Source: Zygotorulaspora mrakii (Eukaryota; Ascomycota; Saccharomycetes; Saccharomycetales; Saccharomycetaceae). From it: a DNA stretch of 64,000 nt. Below are positions 50,361 to 61,067 of this stretch, piece after piece; the first letter of the stretch is position 1, and every line of letters starts with the position of its first letter. Position numbers and translations under genes: made by a program. The stretch is from contig NC_050720.1 of assembly GCF_013402915.1 (NCBI RefSeq), positions 868,001-932,000 on the forward strand, read 5' to 3'. The notes under the pieces were generated by a model. It was not told the origin of the DNA. It saw only the letters and a list, made by a program, of their open reading frames with translations, and ran no database searches.

Positions 50361-52178
50361 CTATCTATTTTGTCGTAGTGACTGAGCGGTAGAAGCTCTT
50401 CGAGATGCCACTTGCGATACGTCTTGCCTTCCGGGTGCATTTAAAGCAACTTCGGAAGGTCTTCTTAGTACGTTGTTATCCTCGACGATTCGTAGAAAAA
50501 ATGTCAGAGCGATAGCTAGCACGCCGCAGGCTGAGATGACGTAGAGGAAAATTTCCGGTCTGAAAGAGACTGTGGAACCGTATATCATCAGGAACACGGG
50601 AGGCAGGGCAAGCATCACGGCCGAGCGGATCAGTGCCATACCACCGAAGCACTGGCCTGTGAACTTCTTGGAACAGTACTTTATGATTGATGATTGTAAA
50701 GTGGGTGAGCAAAAGGCACTTAATGCATGCAACACCGCTAGCACGAATAGTGAGCTTTCGTTTTCGTTATCGAGCAGCACAATTAGTGTGCTGAGCGTCA
50801 GAAGTACCATCGACAGCCTGATACAAAACACGTCGATTTGGTCAATGGAGTTGTTAAGCGACCTGTAGTGTTTCTTCAACGCATACAGCATAGCTGGAGA
50901 GAGCAACATCAGCACGGCAGCTTTGCCGAGTCCCGAGATTGAGATGAAGTAACCGAGCTTCACTGCTCGCCAATCGAATTTGTAAGTTGCATACAAAACA
51001 ATTGTCGACATTGAGGCGGACGTCATACATAGGAAGAGGACGTCGATTATCAAAAGGAGTACCACTGTGTAACGTGGGATGAGTGAGCCGCTGGCAGTGG
51101 GTTTCAGCCATAATATTTTCACGGGTGACAACACATCAATCGCCTGTAGAGAACAGAATCTTAAGTACTCTCTTGTTCTAGAAAATAAGGTTGCAGCTAC
51201 TTTGACGTTTGGTTTCGAACTGGAGAGACTGTCCTTCCTCTCCATGAAATGAGTGTGTGAGAGTTTTAAAGCGTCTTCGTGGCGTGGCTCGTGTATCGCA
51301 GTCAAACATAATATTGCCGATAAAGAACCGGTTAGCAGGGAAAAGTAAATAGGTGCTGCATTGTTACCATTGAACATGTTGATCAAAATCCCACTCAACA
51401 TTGGCCCTAAACCTATGGACGCATATATTGCGCTCATCATAATACTCATGGACAGTGCTCTGTGTTCGGACTCCATAATATCCGCCACATAGCTATTTCC
51501 AATTGCCACGGCAGCTAGGATTCCTCCGCTAAACGGCGAGATCGATAGTCCAAGGATTATCCCCCACTTATGATACCTCACAGCTGGCGATAACGCATAT
51601 AATTGTATCGCATTGCCGAATATTTTAATGAATGCTATATATCCGAATACGCGGACTCTACCGATCCTGTCGGATAGTTCCCCCCATTTTGCGGACATGA
51701 AGGTGCCTATTAAGCCAGTGCTTATCGACAAAAGAGATGTTATCCCTGACATTATAGCTTGAACCTTTTTTGGATCACATTCACGTTTAGCTAGATCTGC
51801 AGCCGCATCATTGACTTCCAACAACCCATCGCAGATCTTCTTCATAGTCAAAGCAATCGCCGGCGTAAAACATAGTGACTCTGTCACACAGAGCAACACT
51901 AGCAAGGTACACAAAACTAACATACTTGGCCTTTGATAGAAGCTTAGATCCTGGTGCCTTGTACGCATAGCCCTTGTCCACCCCACCTCGACGGTATCAT
52001 CTTCTTCTTCGGACTGATCATTTGCCATTGCATTTTCAAATACGGCAACACTTGCTTGTTCAGCTACAAACTCCAGTCCCTCATCTAGAACTTCCCTTGC
52101 ACCGTTTACATGATCAGTAGTTTGGTAATCCAAGCGGCTCGATGATATCAGAGAGGCAGTCTCCTCCTGCCCAGTCAT
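50361..52178 (-). CDS. MFS transporter of the YJL163C family
   Basis: A 605-residue protein from the ATG at 52178 (MTGQEETASLISSSRLDYQT); the frame is open a further 34 codons upstream, but that stretch is hydrophobic and out of keeping with the acidic N-terminus of relatives. About 12 membrane spans follow a roughly 80-residue soluble N-terminus. A major-facilitator signature appears as KWGELSDRIGRVRVFGY between spans 2 and 3, and LGLSISPFSGGILAAVAIGN follows. YJL163C of S. cerevisiae (555 residues) is an uncharacterised transporter of this family, located between TPK1 and JJJ2, the same place as here. Substrate unknown. Confidence 0.88.
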   Translation of the reverse strand: MTGQEETASLISSSRLDYQTTDHVNGAREVLDEGLEFVAEQASVAVFENAMANDQSEEEDDTVEVGWTRAMRTRHQDLSFYQRPSMLVLCTLLVLLCVTESLCFTPAIALTMKKICDGLLEVNDAAADLAKRECDPKKVQAIMSGITSLLSISTGLIGTFMSAKWGELSDRIGRVRVFGYIAFIKIFGNAIQLYALSPAVRYHKWGIILGLSISPFSGGILAAVAIGNSYVADIMESEHRALSMSIMMSAIYASIGLGPMLSGILINMFNGNNAAPIYFSLLTGSLSAILCLTAIHEPRHEDALKLSHTHFMERKDSLSSSKPNVKVAATLFSRTREYLRFCSLQAIDVLSPVKILWLKPTASGSLIPRYTVVLLLIIDVLFLCMTSASMSTIVLYATYKFDWRAVKLGYFISISGLGKAAVLMLLSPAMLYALKKHYRSLNNSIDQIDVFCIRLSMVLLTLSTLIVLLDNENESSLFVLAVLHALSAFCSPTLQSSIIKYCSKKFTGQCFGGMALIRSAVMLALPPVFLMIYGSTVSFRPEIFLYVISACGVLAIALTFFLRIVEDNNVLRRPSEVALNAPGRQDVSQVASRRASTAQSLRQNR

Positions 52179-53130
52179 TTTCCAGAAATCTTTTTCTTTA
52201 TACTCTACAATGAAGATATAGCAAATATATGTAATTACCAAACCTGTCTGCGTATCGAGACTATCGGAGGTCACAATCAAATTGAAGTGCCATCCAAGTT
52301 TTTATAAGAACTGAAGGCTGTTCATCATGCGCTTATCAAGTTTGCTTCCAGCTCTATACCACCTTAATCAGGATATCTCACTTTCAACGCGCCTTTACTC
52401 TTAGTCTAGAACAAACCGTGAAGACCATATGCGAAACTAATCGGAGTTCATAACTTCTACAAGCAATACATGTAACAAGATATATTTTACGTGGATGGGA
52501 CGATATACTCCTACTATTGTGCGAATAAGATGCTTTTTAATAGCATTAGAACACCGTCTTAATTACAAAACATCCCTCATCCCTCATCTCTCATCTCTTA
52601 TACCTTTGAGTAACGCAGGATTATCGCAGTGCGCTAGACATAATGCATGATATGTCTCTTCCACCACCAGCAGTTGTACATTCATAGAAAGTTACTTCTT
52701 TGTCGATATGCGGTAGCCGCCATCGAGGGAATCATGAGAAATCGTTATCATGTGGTCTGGTTTTGAATGTAATCCTTTGGCGTTTAACGAAGGTTTGAGT
52801 GAGTAGTTTTAACATTTCTGCATATAAAGTGAGCCAAGTTCCTGTTTCTAAACTGTTTCGTTATCACTCTCTTTGGTCTGTTCTGGAGGGTGCAATATAC
52901 TTAGCTGAGGATCCTGACTAGTACTTGAGTGCAAATGTGTTGAAACAAGATATTTGGTGAGCTATCTACAGTTCAAGCAAACGTTGTATTTGTAATATCT
53001 TCTTATACCTTCAAAGAAGGAGTAATCTTGCCTAGTTATATTACAGCGCAGAAAGTTAAAGGTTCATCGTAATGTGAAGGAGTCAATCTAAACTCTTGGT
53101 TAGATAATTCTATTTACTTACATATGCCTT
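52179..53130. other. Long 5' region of the YJL163C-like gene
   Basis: About 950 bases between the MFS gene and the 3' end of MCD4. A short CTCATCC/CTCATCT tandem run lies near 52572-52600. No gene was recognised. The length suggests regulated expression. Confidence 0.45.
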
Positions 53131-55890
53131 CTACACATGTTTCTTTGCTCTTAGGACAGGATCATTAATTGTCACATTTCTCAGCAACAAATGGCTGAGT
53201 ACTTCCAATATCAGAATGAATAAGGAAGAAAGGATGGCCAAACAATAGTTGGAAATAGTAATACCGATATCCAGCCATGAACCTTCAGTTTTCAACAGGA
53301 AAAAGAAGTTAAGGGATAGTATATCATTTGTGGAAATGATCAATGAGGAAATAGTGTAGTCCTTGATGTTTAACTTTAGATTCAGAATCCCCAACCCAGT
53401 AGATAAAAGAATATAAGGAATAATTAATTTGAGCATTAATAGGGCGCCCATTGGGAATGGATCGAAGATTGGCAGCAGACGATACACAGAATCTAATGAA
53501 AATGAAGATATTGAGGCCACATTACCGGTTCCGAAAAAGGCAACTTGTAAGAGGAAGAATCCGATCACAGAGACACGCAGTAATTGAAGCCAATTTTCAT
53601 GTGTTTTAGTCTGCTTGATCTCGGACTCGATCTCAATCCATTGGACAATATAGCTGGTGAACGAGACATAAAACAAAGACTCGAATGATATCGTCAAAAT
53701 GACGAAGGTTGGTGCGAATGTTAAGTAGATGACTAAAAGTCTTAATTTATAATCATTATTGGGCTTCAAGTAATGTAGCATGGGCATTATGAATAGGGAA
53801 ATGCCCATAATTGCCCAAGCACCTACTTGACAATCTCTAGGAAGACCTTGTCTGTTCTGCAACGAAATCACAGATTTTTGCGTGACCAAAAGCATCCCTA
53901 GAACTAGTGCGATTTGAGTAAGAAGAATCGAGAGGGTGTAGTTGCTAATTGTTTTGTTGATCTTTACTACCCCGTAAAGCGATGTAATCAGCATTAGGAG
54001 TACAGCCAGACTAATTTGATTTAAGCTCTCAATTTTCACAGCATCATACAACGTGAAAGTCGACATAAATGCGCTGGTCAAAATCCAGCCCAAGTTTGAC
54101 TTTAATGACTTTATTCCACAGTACAAAGGATAAAAAGCTAGCAGGTTAAATATGACAGCAAATATCCAACGATGGAAAAAACCATATACAATACTTTCGT
54201 AGACTCCGACAATTAGTATTGCCACCAAAACCTTTTGAATCAACGAAATTCCCTTGAAAAATTCTCTGAAACCAGCACTTAGAATTTTATGGTTTGAGAA
54301 GATTCGACTCCACAAATACAATGGGAACTGCAGATACATATAGAAATTGAAAGGTGATTTTTGATAATACAATACCCAGTTCAAAATGATTCCTAAGGCT
54401 CCAAATGTGACGTAGTTAAGAAGAGAGGTTCCCGTGAACTCATTGGCTTTATTCAGTATGAACAGTCTCAAGAAAATTGTGAAAGCATACGTTATCCAGC
54501 CAATGAATCCTAATGTGACAATTGTTCTGATAAACCTCCAATTATACGTGGTCAGATAATGCAATCCATCCAATGTATTCTTCATCAGCTCTTCGGTTAA
54601 CAGAATCGCTTTCGGCTCCAATGCTGTTTCACCCATAGCAATTCTACTTAACAACTTCTCAATTTCAATCAAATATTGGCTATGGTTTTTCTCAACAAAT
54701 CCCCCATATTCCTTATAAACAAACTGAGAATTTATAACTTCCTTTTCCTTCACTAAATATTGTTCCAGGACGCTTTTAGCGTTATTGTAAAGACCATGTA
54801 GTTTTTGGCTTTCTTCACCATCAACGTAGTTCAAAGGTAGTTCACCGACAGAGTTAACGGGATAGTTTACGCCAATTAAATAGGACATTAAGGATGTGAG
54901 ATCAGCTTGATTGATGTCGTTTCGTTTGATATCCCCCAGTTCCCATGTTTCTGTGTAATTATCAAAAATTGGAACTTTATTTTGCACTGGTTTGTTTAAG
55001 CCAGCACCCCATGCAACAAGAGGGGTTCTGGTATTATTTGGATGACCATCACCATGAGATCCGAATGCGCTCATGCCGTGGTCGGCGGTAAAAATGAATG
55101 CACTATCTTGATCATTAAAAAAATTGTTTACCTTATAGACCAAAGTTGAAACTTGATCATCGATGTATTTCACATTATCATAGTATTCAGCAGAGTAAGG
55201 TCTGTATGAATGTCCTGCAGTATCACATCCTAATAAGTGAAGGAAGAATACGTTACCTTCTTGTCTTATTTCTTCATTTAGATCTGGATCATGAGTAGCA
55301 TTTTTTAGAAGTTGATCGAAATGTCTAAAGACGAATGCATCCAGTTCAATGGAGGATTGAGTAAAGTCTTCATACTCGTGACCATACATCCATGTGTCCA
55401 TTTTGTCACTAGAATCGCGGGTCTTGAACATTGGTAAAATATCTGGCGATCCCATTGCGTAAGTATGAGTTGACTGATTAAAAAAGCTGTCAAAATCGAC
55501 AGGATTTTCTTGCCACCCTTTCGTCACTGCACTTACGTCTTCGTAAAATCCTGCGATCATTGCTATATGGCCTGGGCGTGACTCAGTTGGCATCCTAGTG
55601 TGCGATACTCCATATGTAGCATTATTCAGAACCAAAGATCTGATATAAGGTGCCAAAAAATCTGTCTCACCCGTTTCCGGGTGTGTTACCTTGTCGAATG
55701 TAGTATCTGCACGTAATCCATCGCCAACAATGAGAAATAACCTCTTGGCTGGCGGGCTTTCTGTACTACGGTACTGTTGCATGCCATGAACCAATGGCGA
55801 TACGAAATATATATCGAAAATCGACCATAAATAGAAGAGATGGAATAAAACTCCAACAAAAATTAGTGCCAGCCTATGCCTGTTCCACAT
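53131..55890 (-). CDS. MCD4: GPI ethanolamine phosphate transferase 1 (Mcd4)
   Basis: A 919-residue protein, exactly the S. cerevisiae Mcd4 length when started at MWNRHRLALIFVGVLFHLFY (55890); 17 extra upstream codons are not conserved. It adds phosphoethanolamine to the first mannose of the GPI precursor in the ER. After a first membrane span, the lumenal alkaline-phosphatase-like domain shows IVGDGLRADTTF, MPTESRPGHIAMIAG and TADHGMSAFGSHGDGHP, which hold the metal-binding Asp and His residues. The C-terminal half has more than ten membrane spans, the PigN domain. Its product is needed by GPI-anchored wall proteins such as the NCW2-like one nearby. Confidence 0.98.
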   Translation of the reverse strand: MWNRHRLALIFVGVLFHLFYLWSIFDIYFVSPLVHGMQQYRSTESPPAKRLFLIVGDGLRADTTFDKVTHPETGETDFLAPYIRSLVLNNATYGVSHTRMPTESRPGHIAMIAGFYEDVSAVTKGWQENPVDFDSFFNQSTHTYAMGSPDILPMFKTRDSSDKMDTWMYGHEYEDFTQSSIELDAFVFRHFDQLLKNATHDPDLNEEIRQEGNVFFLHLLGCDTAGHSYRPYSAEYYDNVKYIDDQVSTLVYKVNNFFNDQDSAFIFTADHGMSAFGSHGDGHPNNTRTPLVAWGAGLNKPVQNKVPIFDNYTETWELGDIKRNDINQADLTSLMSYLIGVNYPVNSVGELPLNYVDGEESQKLHGLYNNAKSVLEQYLVKEKEVINSQFVYKEYGGFVEKNHSQYLIEIEKLLSRIAMGETALEPKAILLTEELMKNTLDGLHYLTTYNWRFIRTIVTLGFIGWITYAFTIFLRLFILNKANEFTGTSLLNYVTFGALGIILNWVLYYQKSPFNFYMYLQFPLYLWSRIFSNHKILSAGFREFFKGISLIQKVLVAILIVGVYESIVYGFFHRWIFAVIFNLLAFYPLYCGIKSLKSNLGWILTSAFMSTFTLYDAVKIESLNQISLAVLLMLITSLYGVVKINKTISNYTLSILLTQIALVLGMLLVTQKSVISLQNRQGLPRDCQVGAWAIMGISLFIMPMLHYLKPNNDYKLRLLVIYLTFAPTFVILTISFESLFYVSFTSYIVQWIEIESEIKQTKTHENWLQLLRVSVIGFFLLQVAFFGTGNVASISSFSLDSVYRLLPIFDPFPMGALLMLKLIIPYILLSTGLGILNLKLNIKDYTISSLIISTNDILSLNFFFLLKTEGSWLDIGITISNYCLAILSSLFILILEVLSHLLLRNVTINDPVLRAKKHV

Positions 55891-56129
55891 CACTATTGTT
55901 GTTTGTCCAATTCGATACTCAATGGCTTCGTGTCGCCTCAAATACTACGGCGATGAGGTCCATATATATATATTCGAGTCTTTCAGATTTATGAGAACGA
56001 GTTGCGTACAGGTGTCAATGAGAACTGCGCGCGTCGCGAAACGCAAATACCTCAAAGGTGAAAAAAACTATATATAAGTTTTAGAAGGCAATAGCAGGCC
56101 TATATTCATGTTCGCCACCCTCGGTGAAT

Positions 56130-57773
56130 TTACTGGGGTGAACCTTTGTACAAGTTATTGAGAAGATTGGCAAAACTTTGGGCCACAATGCGCTGCCTAC
56201 TATTAATTTCGGCAAGCTTGGAGACAACTTCAAAATCGAAGTCCTTGCAAGAGACCCAGTTCCCTGCATTCTCAACTTTAAGCAGTTTATCACCCAAAAT
56301 CTTGTCAGCTTCTAGCCTCTCAGATAAACTCTGTAGAAGCTCTTGCTTAAGAAAGTTTGATTTAGCATTGAACTCTTTAACATACTGTTTGCACCTTTCC
56401 ATTTGAGATTTATTCAAAACATTGCATTGAAAATTGGGCATCGCAGGTAAATCTAAATCGATAGCTTTGGAGGTTATCTTATACTGGTGCAGCGGGATGA
56501 TTTCGGGCCTGTAAATTTTCGGAAGAGGCTGATTGACAGGCATGTACAGATTTTCTTCTAGGTTTGTAGGTATTTTGCTAGCGGCTGACTCGTTCTGGCG
56601 GCTATGATGATGACCTTTACTTTCTGAAGAATTCATATCTATTTCAGGGGACTCCTCCTTGAAATTTAATTTCGCTTTTTTGATGACAGGAACCGTATTC
56701 AATGTATCGCTAACCTTTCTCATATCAAACAAGTCATTGTCAATGGGCAATGAATCTTTCAGATCGTCCAACTTTATACTTTGTGATTCGGCTTTTCGTA
56801 TTTTTGCTGCTTTGATGGAATCAACTGTCAACTCGATCTCATTTTTTTCTGTTTTTAATTTCTTTTCTTCATCCTTAAAATTACTTAATATGTTCTTCAG
56901 AGTATCCCAACTTTCTGACATATCGGCACCTTCTGTATTTGATGCTCTTTTCACAGGTGAAACAGATCTCCTCTCGTGTGTTCTAGCTTCATGTTTCGTC
57001 CTGGCATAGTGGCGATGTCGATTGTTGGCGAATGGAGAGCCAGGTAAATGCTCAAATGGATCTGAAGAGTTGGCTTTGTGTAATTTAGATCGTACGGCCG
57101 TTCCGTTTTCATCACTGGATTCCTTCTCTTCGCTTTTGGGAGGCTCGCTACGTTTTTCGCTGATATCTTCAGTGTTTATGTGATGAGGCGGAGTGCCATT
57201 ATTTTTATTGTTAAAGATGGAGCTCGATTTCTCGGTTTTCGTTTCACTCTTGTGAGGAGATCTTTGATTTCTTTGGTAGTTCTTAAGATTGAAGGATTGG
57301 AAAATGGGAACCCTCGAATGTGAGTTAAATGTTGGATGGGCCTCGTTTCCAGTGCCGAACCCATATGGTTGTTGTTCGTAAGGCCTGTGGTTATAGTTTT
57401 TTGACGGCCTGTTTTTTTGAGGTGTCTTTAAATTATTTTCGTCCTTATGAAAGTCTTCGCCTGCGCCCCCAGTCAGACCATCGTAGCGATGACAGTTATT
57501 TCGCGGTTTATACTCTGTCAACCCCTTGGCAACCAACGTGGAATCGTATCTTAATTTCTTCTCTCTATCCATTAGAATAGAGTACGCGTTATTAATTACT
57601 TTGAAGAGCTCAGCAGCCGAATCAGACTTCGACTTATCAGGGTGCAGCTCTCGTGCTAGTTTTCTGTACGATTTTTGAACCTCTGCATCAGTAGCACTAG
57701 AAGTAAGTCCTAGAGAGGAGTAAAATGTGGTAACATCCAGTTTAATTTTCAACGTTTGCGTCATTGAACCCAA
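56130..57773 (-). CDS. JJJ2: J-domain protein Jjj2
   Basis: A 547-residue protein matching Jjj2 (583 residues), a cytosolic J-protein cochaperone of Hsp70. The J domain covers about residues 14-80, with the HPD tripeptide at 44-46 in LARELHPDKSKS and the usual helices around it. The rest is Lys/Ser/Glu-rich and unstructured in the middle, ending in a conserved-looking C-terminal domain (around LYMPVNQPLPKIYRPE to the end). Its position beside MCD4 and FMP33 matches YJL162C. The ATG at codon 1 and that at codon 4 are equally possible. Confidence 0.93.
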   Translation of the reverse strand: MGSMTQTLKIKLDVTTFYSSLGLTSSATDAEVQKSYRKLARELHPDKSKSDSAAELFKVINNAYSILMDREKKLRYDSTLVAKGLTEYKPRNNCHRYDGLTGGAGEDFHKDENNLKTPQKNRPSKNYNHRPYEQQPYGFGTGNEAHPTFNSHSRVPIFQSFNLKNYQRNQRSPHKSETKTEKSSSIFNNKNNGTPPHHINTEDISEKRSEPPKSEEKESSDENGTAVRSKLHKANSSDPFEHLPGSPFANNRHRHYARTKHEARTHERRSVSPVKRASNTEGADMSESWDTLKNILSNFKDEEKKLKTEKNEIELTVDSIKAAKIRKAESQSIKLDDLKDSLPIDNDLFDMRKVSDTLNTVPVIKKAKLNFKEESPEIDMNSSESKGHHHSRQNESAASKIPTNLEENLYMPVNQPLPKIYRPEIIPLHQYKITSKAIDLDLPAMPNFQCNVLNKSQMERCKQYVKEFNAKSNFLKQELLQSLSERLEADKILGDKLLKVENAGNWVSCKDFDFEVVSKLAEINSRQRIVAQSFANLLNNLYKGSPQ

Positions 57774-58272
57774 TTTCTACCTATCTACTCCTGTAGAAGC
57801 TAGTTGAATCAGACCCCAGTGGTCACTTTCACAAAAGACGTGATATAGTCATGTTGTGACTATTCAAAATCATGTTTATCGATGATATTTTTCGACTAAA
57901 TTATTTTAGTTACACCAAAACGTAAATACCCAAAGGAGCGAAGTCACATGACTTCTCGGTACTAATGACATGACAGTGTATACCAAACACACAGTCAGGT
58001 ATAAAGATCTCACGCTGTAGATGCCATTCTGATCATTCATTTTAGAGTGGTTCCAGATGGCACAGGGTAGCTTTCGCTCTCAAGCACCCTTAAATTCCCG
58101 GCGCAACGGGATGAAGATCCGCATGTATGAAATATCCTGGACGCAACAGAAAAAAGAACCTATATGGACCTATGGAGATCCCCAAATATCAGAATATTTT
58201 TTATTCTTGAATGAAAACGAGAATTATATCTTTACTCCTCTCTAACACGTTATTGCGATCTGATGAATTTAC
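57774..58272. other. JJJ2 promoter and tRNA-Glu 3' flank
   Basis: About 500 bases. GAAGTCACATGACTTC at 57940-57955 is a near-palindrome containing a Cbf1-type GTCACATGA. A 62-codon plus frame (58057-58245) has no recognised family. No LTR remnant was identified beside the tRNA. Confidence 0.45.
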
Positions 58273-58277
58273 AAAAA
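58273..58277 (-). terminator. RNA polymerase III terminator of tRNA-Glu
   Basis: Five T residues on the minus strand, eight bases after the tRNA 3' end. Confidence 0.75.
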
Positions 58278-58285
58278 TAATACAA

Positions 58286-58357
58286 CTCCGATGCGGGGAG
58301 TCGAACCCCGGTCTCCACGGTGAAAGCGAGGTGTGATAGCCGTTACACTACATCGGA
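58286..58357 (-). tRNA. tRNA-Glu(UUC)
   Basis: The minus strand reads TCCGATGTAGTGTAACGGCT at the 5' end and GGGGTTCGACTCCCCGCATC near the 3' end. The 7-bp acceptor stem TCCGATG/CATCGGA is perfect, the discriminator is G, and length is 72 nt as in S. cerevisiae. The anticodon loop CTTTCAC gives UUC, decoding GAA/GAG glutamate codons. The anticodon stem CCTCG/CGTGG carries a T-T mismatch at positions 29:41, where S. cerevisiae has A-T. No intron. A T5 terminator follows. Confidence 0.94.
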
Positions 58358-58912
58358 TTATTGATATACATTTGTTTTCCATGTTTGAAGCGTAGATACT
58401 ATATGGCTCTGATCATTTGACAACTTCCTCAATTTTTCTTTTTGTCGTGCAACTCCGCAGTTGGACACTAATTTGTGGGGGGGAGAACAAACGAAATGAG
58501 CAAGTTTTTGTCTGCCACGTTACCTACACAGACTGAATGACTTATGCGTAGTGCATGATACTAACGTAATTAAATGCGTCATCTGTCCACATGTGGCTAC
58601 TACCTATCATACTGCAAGAGCTTACAATTCCCCATCTTTGCGGTGAGGAATACTCAGCATTATCGCAATCTATTCCGGATACGCGCGACGCAAAAACAAG
58701 GTAGAGCTAAACCTTTTTTATTTTGAAAAGAACTGACGTATCATTTCCAAGGGAGTTCAAATCCTTTGGGGACCGTATTCATTGCGTTGGCGCCGTGATA
58801 TTTTATTTTGTATCATGTCTTGACTTAAATACCATAGTACCGTCGGTAACAGCACTTTATATTTTGAACTTGGCTCCCAGCAATAATAACAATCGTAAGT
58901 AAAACATCAGCG
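58358..58912. other. FMP33 upstream region
   Basis: About 555 bases between tRNA-Glu and FMP33 holding a 7-G run near 58478-58484 and AT-rich promoter sequence. No gene was recognised. Confidence 0.4.
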
Positions 58913-59449
58913 ATGAAACAGAGTTTATTGTCCAGAATACAGCAAGGTATCCATTTGCCACACAACAGCGTACCACGCCAGCATAGTCCCTACGCACCTA
59001 CAGCCAAAAATCTCACCGTGAATGCAATAATCGCATATTTGTACGGATATGGAGCATTCGCTATGTACAAAGATTACAGTAGGACAAAATCCAGTGCGAT
59101 GCGGCTACCTAGGAACCCCGAAGCCTCTCTGCCTTCGACGTTTGAGGGCAGGAAGGAAAGCGTTCATGATAAGCCTAACCGCGTATTCAACTCCGATGAG
59201 ATGAAGGAAGCCCAAATTTCGACACCGATGAGAGTCTTGAAATCATTGACGTACGGTGATATTTCTGAAATTTCAGTTGCATGGGGGGTTTTAATTCAAC
59301 TATGCAATACAGCGCATGCCACATATGGAGTCAAGTCGTGGATTTTCAGATCAAGCGTATTGGGAGTTCTTGGGTTCCCTCCTTTGGCTTACTATTGGTT
59401 TAGATCGACTTTATTTGAGAAAGAAAGCGCCGGTGTGATTATCAACTGA
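58913..59449 (+). CDS. FMP33: Mitochondrial membrane protein Fmp33
   Basis: A 178-residue protein matching Fmp33 (YJL161W, 180 residues), found in mitochondrial proteomes but without a known function. The N-terminus is basic (MKQSLLSRIQQGIHLPHNS). Three hydrophobic segments can be seen: LTVNAIIAYLYGYGAFAMY (about 38-56), VAWGVLIQLCNTAHATYGV (about 123-141) and SSVLGVLGFPPLAYYW (about 148-163). Order JJJ2-FMP33-PIR genes equals that of S. cerevisiae chromosome X. Confidence 0.92.
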   Translation: MKQSLLSRIQQGIHLPHNSVPRQHSPYAPTAKNLTVNAIIAYLYGYGAFAMYKDYSRTKSSAMRLPRNPEASLPSTFEGRKESVHDKPNRVFNSDEMKEAQISTPMRVLKSLTYGDISEISVAWGVLIQLCNTAHATYGVKSWIFRSSVLGVLGFPPLAYYWFRSTLFEKESAGVIIN

Positions 59450-59761
59450 TGTATATAGGTGAGTGACCTTTTTTAGGAATCCAAACGTCTGAATTGAAGA
59501 GACATTTATTTGTACACATTTTTTTGTTTTATATCCAATATATTTATATATATTTTTATGAAAATTTATGCAAAGTTAACGATTTGCTGAAGAACTGTAA
59601 GTACTGTACGGACTCATAATTGTGTTTCTGAATTGTTTTCTTGATACGTTCAAATGCAATCTGAAGAAAAAGTAATAACTAATGTACAATGCCGATGCTA
59701 TATTTAACCACGTTGAAATCCCACTGATTTCGCCGTTTTCATTGAAAAGAAGATCTGCTGC
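59450..59761. other. Convergent 3' region FMP33/PIR5-like gene
   Basis: About 310 very AT-rich bases with TATATA runs near 59538-59553, suitable as poly(A) signals for both convergent genes. Confidence 0.45.
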
Positions 59762-60967
59762 TTAACAGTCGACCAAATCAATGACTTCCAAATGGACTGG
59801 ATGACATTGTTCACCCAGGGATTCATCGTACAAGTTGTAGAAGCTACCTGATAGACATTGGAAGAAAACATCATTGTCACCAATAGCCAAGTTACCTTCT
59901 GGGGTGATGGACCAGCCAGCAGCGTAAATAGCGCCAGCTTGTGGAGTTGGACCATCAAATTGGAATTGTCTGTTTGCAACAATGGAACCAATTCTATTCT
60001 TGTTATCGGTTAAAATACCACCTTTCAAGTTCATTTCCAGGGTACCTTCAGTTTTGCAAGCGGTTGATTTAACTGGATCACTGTTGTCGGAAGGAGCAGA
60101 GGAAGTAGTAGCTTGGACTTGTCCATCAGTAATTTGAGAAGCAACCTTTGTGGTTTGAGTTGTTGCTTGAATTTGACCGTCAGTTATTTGAGAGACCGGT
60201 GCCGCTGTTGTAGCATTGTGGAAAGCTGGGGACAAAGTTGTGGTAGTAGCTTGGATTTGACCATCACCGATCTGCGATACTGGAGCAGCGGTCTTTGTGG
60301 TAGCCTGGATTTGGCCATCACCTATCTGCGATACTGGAGCAGCGCTTGTAGCATTACGGGGAGTTGGGGATAAGGTTGTGGTAGTAGCTTGGATTTGGCC
60401 GTCACCGATCTGCGATACTGGAGCAGCGGTCTTTGTGGTAGCCTGGATTTGGCCATCGCCGATCTGCGATACTGGAGCAGCGCTTGTAGCATTACGGGGA
60501 GTTGGGGATAAGGTTGTGGTAGTAGCTTGGATTTGGCCGTCACCGATCTGCGATACTGGAGCAGCGGTCTTTGTGGTAGCCTGGATTTGGCCATCGCCTA
60601 TCTGCGATACTGGAGCAGCGGTCTTTGTGGTAGCTTGGATTTGACCATCACCGATCTGCGATACTGGAGCAGCGGTCTTTGTGGTAGCTTGGATTTGACC
60701 ATCACCGATCTGCGATACTGGAGCAGCGGTCTTTGTGGTAGCCTGAATTTGGCCGTCGCCGATCTGCGACACGGCATCTCTCTTTGCCATGGAAACAGAG
60801 CCAGTTGAGATCGGTTGAACAGCGATACCGAAGGCAGTGGCGTGGTCGGTGGCACCACCGCTGTAAGTAGCGTTGGGTGTCATAGTGGACCAGGTTTGGT
60901 TTGGCAAGGACGAAGCCAAGGCCGTGGCGGCTAAGGTAAGTGTTAACAGAGTTTTTTGGTACTGCAT
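59762..60967 (-). CDS. PIR5: PIR-family cell-wall protein (PIR5 position)
   Basis: A 401-residue secreted protein with internal repeats (PIR). It has a signal peptide ([20 protein letters not shown]), a propeptide with the [17 protein letters not shown] segment typical of Pir proteins, and a Kex2 site at Lys62-Arg63. Eleven repeats follow, nine of the form [12 protein letters not shown] and two variants ([18 protein letters not shown]). The glutamine of each unit is the residue that can form an alkali-labile ester bond to beta-1,3-glucan. The C-terminal domain has four cysteines, ending [10 protein letters not shown]. Place and strand correspond to YJL160C/PIR5. A TATA box lies about 93 bases upstream. 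Confidence 0.95.
   Translation of the reverse strand: MQYQKTLLTLTLAATALASSLPNQTWSTMTPNATYSGGATDHATAFGIAVQPISTGSVSMAKRDAVSQIGDGQIQATTKTAAPVSQIGDGQIQATTKTAAPVSQIGDGQIQATTKTAAPVSQIGDGQIQATTKTAAPVSQIGDGQIQATTTTLSPTPRNATSAAPVSQIGDGQIQATTKTAAPVSQIGDGQIQATTTTLSPTPRNATSAAPVSQIGDGQIQATTKTAAPVSQIGDGQIQATTTTLSPAFHNATTAAPVSQITDGQIQATTQTTKVASQITDGQVQATTSSAPSDNSDPVKSTACKTEGTLEMNLKGGILTDNKNRIGSIVANRQFQFDGPTPQAGAIYAAGWSITPEGNLAIGDNDVFFQCLSGSFYNLYDESLGEQCHPVHLEVIDLVDC
60107..60769 (-). repeat. PIR repeat array of the minus-strand gene, 11 units
   Basis: Eleven tandem units within the coding region. Six spacers of the form TKTAAPV give an 18-residue (54-bp) period. Three units carry a longer Thr/Pro/Asn-rich spacer with [14 protein letters not shown] or a variant, giving a 28-residue (84-bp) period. 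Long and short units alternate in the middle (units 5-9). Near-identity at DNA level suggests recent unequal exchange. Confidence 0.9.
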
Positions 60968-61059
60968 TTCAGGCTTGATGATCGATACTTGTGTATTGCT
61001 TTGGTTGATGGTTTTTTACACAACTAGCAGAAACATATCTAGGCTAGAATCCAACCGAC

Positions 61060-61067
61060 CTTTTATA
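61060..61067 (-). promoter_or_regulatory. TATA box of the PIR5-like gene
   Basis: TATAAAAG on the minus strand, about 93 bases before the start at 60967. Confidence 0.65.

Noticed and set aside
57940..57955. GTCACATGA in a near-palindrome as a centromere element
   Set aside because: No CDEIII partner at suitable spacing on either side; treated as a possible promoter site.
60297..60644. Plus-strand open frames antisense to the PIR repeats
   Set aside because: They arise from the repeat structure of the real minus-strand gene, which has a signal peptide, Kex2 site and conserved C-terminus.
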